Below are positions 62,401-64,000 of a stretch of DNA of 64,000 bases, piece by piece. Where the stretch lies: the NCBI RefSeq assembly GCF_016808335.1, contig NC_053143.1, positions 3,691,398 to 3,755,397 of the forward strand. Direction: 5' to 3'. Within the stretch, counting starts at the first letter, position 1, and each line of letters opens with the position of its first letter. The position numbers and the translations under genes are program-made. The notes below the pieces were generated by a model, which was given only the letters and a program-made list of their open reading frames with translations, searched no databases and was not told the DNA's origin. The DNA comes from Panicum virgatum (taxonomy: Eukaryota > Streptophyta > Magnoliopsida > Poales > Poaceae).

Positions 62401-62572
62401 ATAATGGCTTTGATGGGATCTGCACCGACACTAAGGTGATCGTGTTGTGGTACCCCACTTGTGGGTAAAGTTGCACACCTCTACAGAGTTCAAAACCTAT
62501 TCGAATAGTCGTGCCCACGGTATTGGGTGAGTTACAGTTTGGTCACACAACTAGTACTTCTTATGGGATTGG
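56467..62572 (+). mobile_element. Gypsy-type LTR sequence acting as host for nested insertions
   Basis: Starts TGTAACATTTC at 56467 and runs to 57911. It is interrupted by the solo LTR at 57912-61564, and seems to resume at 61570-62572 after the duplicated ATCTC. The words seen around 57.6-57.8 kb (GAGGCCC, CAAGCCC with AT-rich breaks) and the CACTTGTGGGTAAAGTTGC stretch near 62.46 kb are typical of long gypsy LTRs of grasses. That the two pieces are one LTR is an inference. The right end is not seen because a second element starts at 62573. Confidence 0.5.
57912..61564 (+). mobile_element. Solo LTR, 3.65 kb, gypsy Del/Tekay-like
   Basis: Starts TGTAACACCCC and ends GGTTCTGTTACA, with a perfect 5-bp target duplication ATCTC (57907-57911 and 61565-61569). 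It contains a GC-rich block (58430-59290) giving long Pro/Arg-rich frames on both strands, but no gag or pol motif. LTRs of 3-4 kb starting TGTAACACCC are known for the Del/Tekay lineage of grass chromoviruses, hence the class. With no second LTR or internal region, it is called a solo LTR. Confidence 0.8.
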
Positions 62573-64000
62573 TGTGGCAGAACCGCCCGAATTAATCTAG
62601 CTCAAGTGCACTAACTATCACTATAAAGGCAATACAGGCTAACACGCACTTCAAACGGAGTAATCCGACAGTGCTGTCGGGTAAATCCCGAAGAATCCAC
62701 TTATGCGTCGATTGAAACCCAAAGCTTACATGCAACTCACACGAAGGTGAGTCCAGAGAGTACAACATTTGACAATTATATTACAATATAGAGTCTTAGC
62801 TTAGTTATTACAAACCAAGTTTGAAATCTCAGAAATGTACTTGAAATTCAAAATTAAAGTAGTTCAGAGTTCAACTGCAGCAGAAAATAAAGCGAGTTCT
62901 AAACGACGATACAAGATGTCATGATGAAGCCCGTACATGACATCACTTGGCATTGCCATCGTTGGCCGGAGTCGAATCCCACTCCACCGACCAACCAGGA
63001 GGTAAAGTACACGGCCAAGTCAAGCTAGCTATCTGATCTTCAAACGTATCACCTGAAAATAAAGTTGAGCCACAAGCAAGGCTGAGTATACTAATACTCA
63101 GCAAGGCTTACCCGACTATGGGTATACTTAGCCCACTACCTAGACATGCAAGGCTTTTAGGCTGGAGGGGTTTGTTTCGTCGAAAAGCAACTAAGAGTAA
63201 ATCCTTAATTTCCAATTTTAGCTTCAAAATCTAGTTCAGTTGACCATTCTAAGTGAGCATCTATCCTTTAGCATATATGGTGGAAAACAATTATTTTTCA
63301 TCATTCAACCATATTCATCATCCTCATTGTTCCACTTCTTACTCTATGTGGTAAAAGGGTTAAGCAGTCCCAATATCCGTGAGAGGCGGACGATTCGAAT
63401 CGATTTTGTTAACCTTGCAAGGCAGACCTAAACACACGTCACGTGGTTACTCACAGATTCACACGTGCAACATTTCCCCTTTTTTCCAGGTCGTGGATCA
63501 GGGTCACCGTCCTCGACTACAGAGTACGACGACTCTGCACCCGCATGTGCGCACATGAGAAACGACGTTTAAAAAAGGTGAAAGTGAAGTCCACTTGCCG
63601 GGCCAATCAGGTACTTATGCTTACCGATTACTATATTTCTCGGCATGTGGTTAGTACGTTCAAACGCTTAACCACCACTACCACACACTATGGCCTTAAT
63701 ATTTTTCACTAAACAGACGGGGCATCAACAAATACCATAGCCCTGCCATGGACCTTATGATTGTAGCATGTAGTAGACATTCAACTCATCTAAGCTCGCG
63801 AGTGACAGGAAATCACTCGACTTCTACCGAATCATTAGCTTAACTGTCTAGCGACCTACACATACTAGTGTTCAAACACAGGTACCTAGGATCATGCAAC
63901 TAAGGTTTCAATCAACTCCTGTAAACTTAAATGCACAAGTATATAGAAATAATAAGTTGCATAAATTTGAAAGTAATAGGTCATGCTCCGGGGCTTGCCT
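62573..64000 (-). mobile_element. Related gypsy LTR in inverted orientation, cut by the window edge
   Basis: Starts TGTGGCAGAACCGCCCGAAT, the complement of the end of the 57912-61564 LTR. Similarity to that LTR's complement continues to the last base: TACTAATACTCAGCAAGGCT near 63090 matches the region near 61150, and GCTCCGGGGCTTGCCT at the end matches about 60184. It belongs to the same or a sister family and was inserted in the other direction. Its far end and internal region lie outside the window. Confidence 0.75.

Overview
This is nuclear DNA from a grass, most likely a panicoid one. The genes carry GT-AG introns and plant-only families (CC-NB-ARC-LRR, LITTLE ZIPPER, TFL1/RCN, P-class PPR, ACT-repeat protein). 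Some genes show the very GC-rich codon use typical of grasses. The DNA between them is full of grass-type MITEs and LTR retrotransposons. The panicoid placement is an inference from the many MITEs with TGTTTAGATCC-like ends and is not firm.

Layout. (1) 0.5-7.0 kb, + strand: a two-exon NLR immune receptor of about 947 aa. Its single intron holds a MITE, a solo LTR and a 2.15-kb Mutator-like element with a 9-bp target duplication. A second small element sits just after the stop codon. (2) 9.3-10.5 kb, +: an intronless GT29 sialyltransferase-like gene. (3) 12.4-24.2 kb: repeats, mainly an 8.3-kb decayed copia element read on the minus strand, with a fold-back inverted repeat inside it, then a run of five MITE-like elements. 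(4) 24.2-32.5 kb: a LITTLE ZIPPER (ZPR) gene, a small unknown gene, a frameshifted lipid-transfer-like gene on the minus strand, and a second, frameshifted ZPR copy whose zipper-coding repeat has expanded. Shared blocks show that this is a local duplication later opened by an insertion. (5) 33.8-52.9 kb, all genes on the minus strand: a TFL1/RCN-type PEBP gene (4 exons), mitochondrial COQ5 (8 exons), an unrecognised partly decayed multi-exon gene, an intronless PPR gene, and an ACR11-like two-ACT-domain plastid protein (10 exons, one of them followed by a GC-AG intron). (6) 53.3-64.0 kb: repeats again, with a hAT transposase remnant, a 100-bp tandem duplication, and nested gypsy-type LTRs including a 3.65-kb solo LTR with an intact 5-bp target duplication and a related LTR in opposite orientation running off the window.

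The genes do not form one pathway. They are independent housekeeping and regulatory genes: plastid nitrogen/amino-acid sensing (ACR11), ubiquinone synthesis (COQ5), organelle RNA processing (PPR), inflorescence architecture (RCN), leaf/meristem polarity (ZPR), immunity (NLR) and Golgi glycosylation (GT29). I found no tRNA, rRNA or prokaryote-type system. The most unusual items are the ZPR duplication with heptad expansion and frameshift, the transposon-packed NLR intron, the fold-back repeat inside the copia element, and coding-like exons between COQ5 and PPR that I cannot name.
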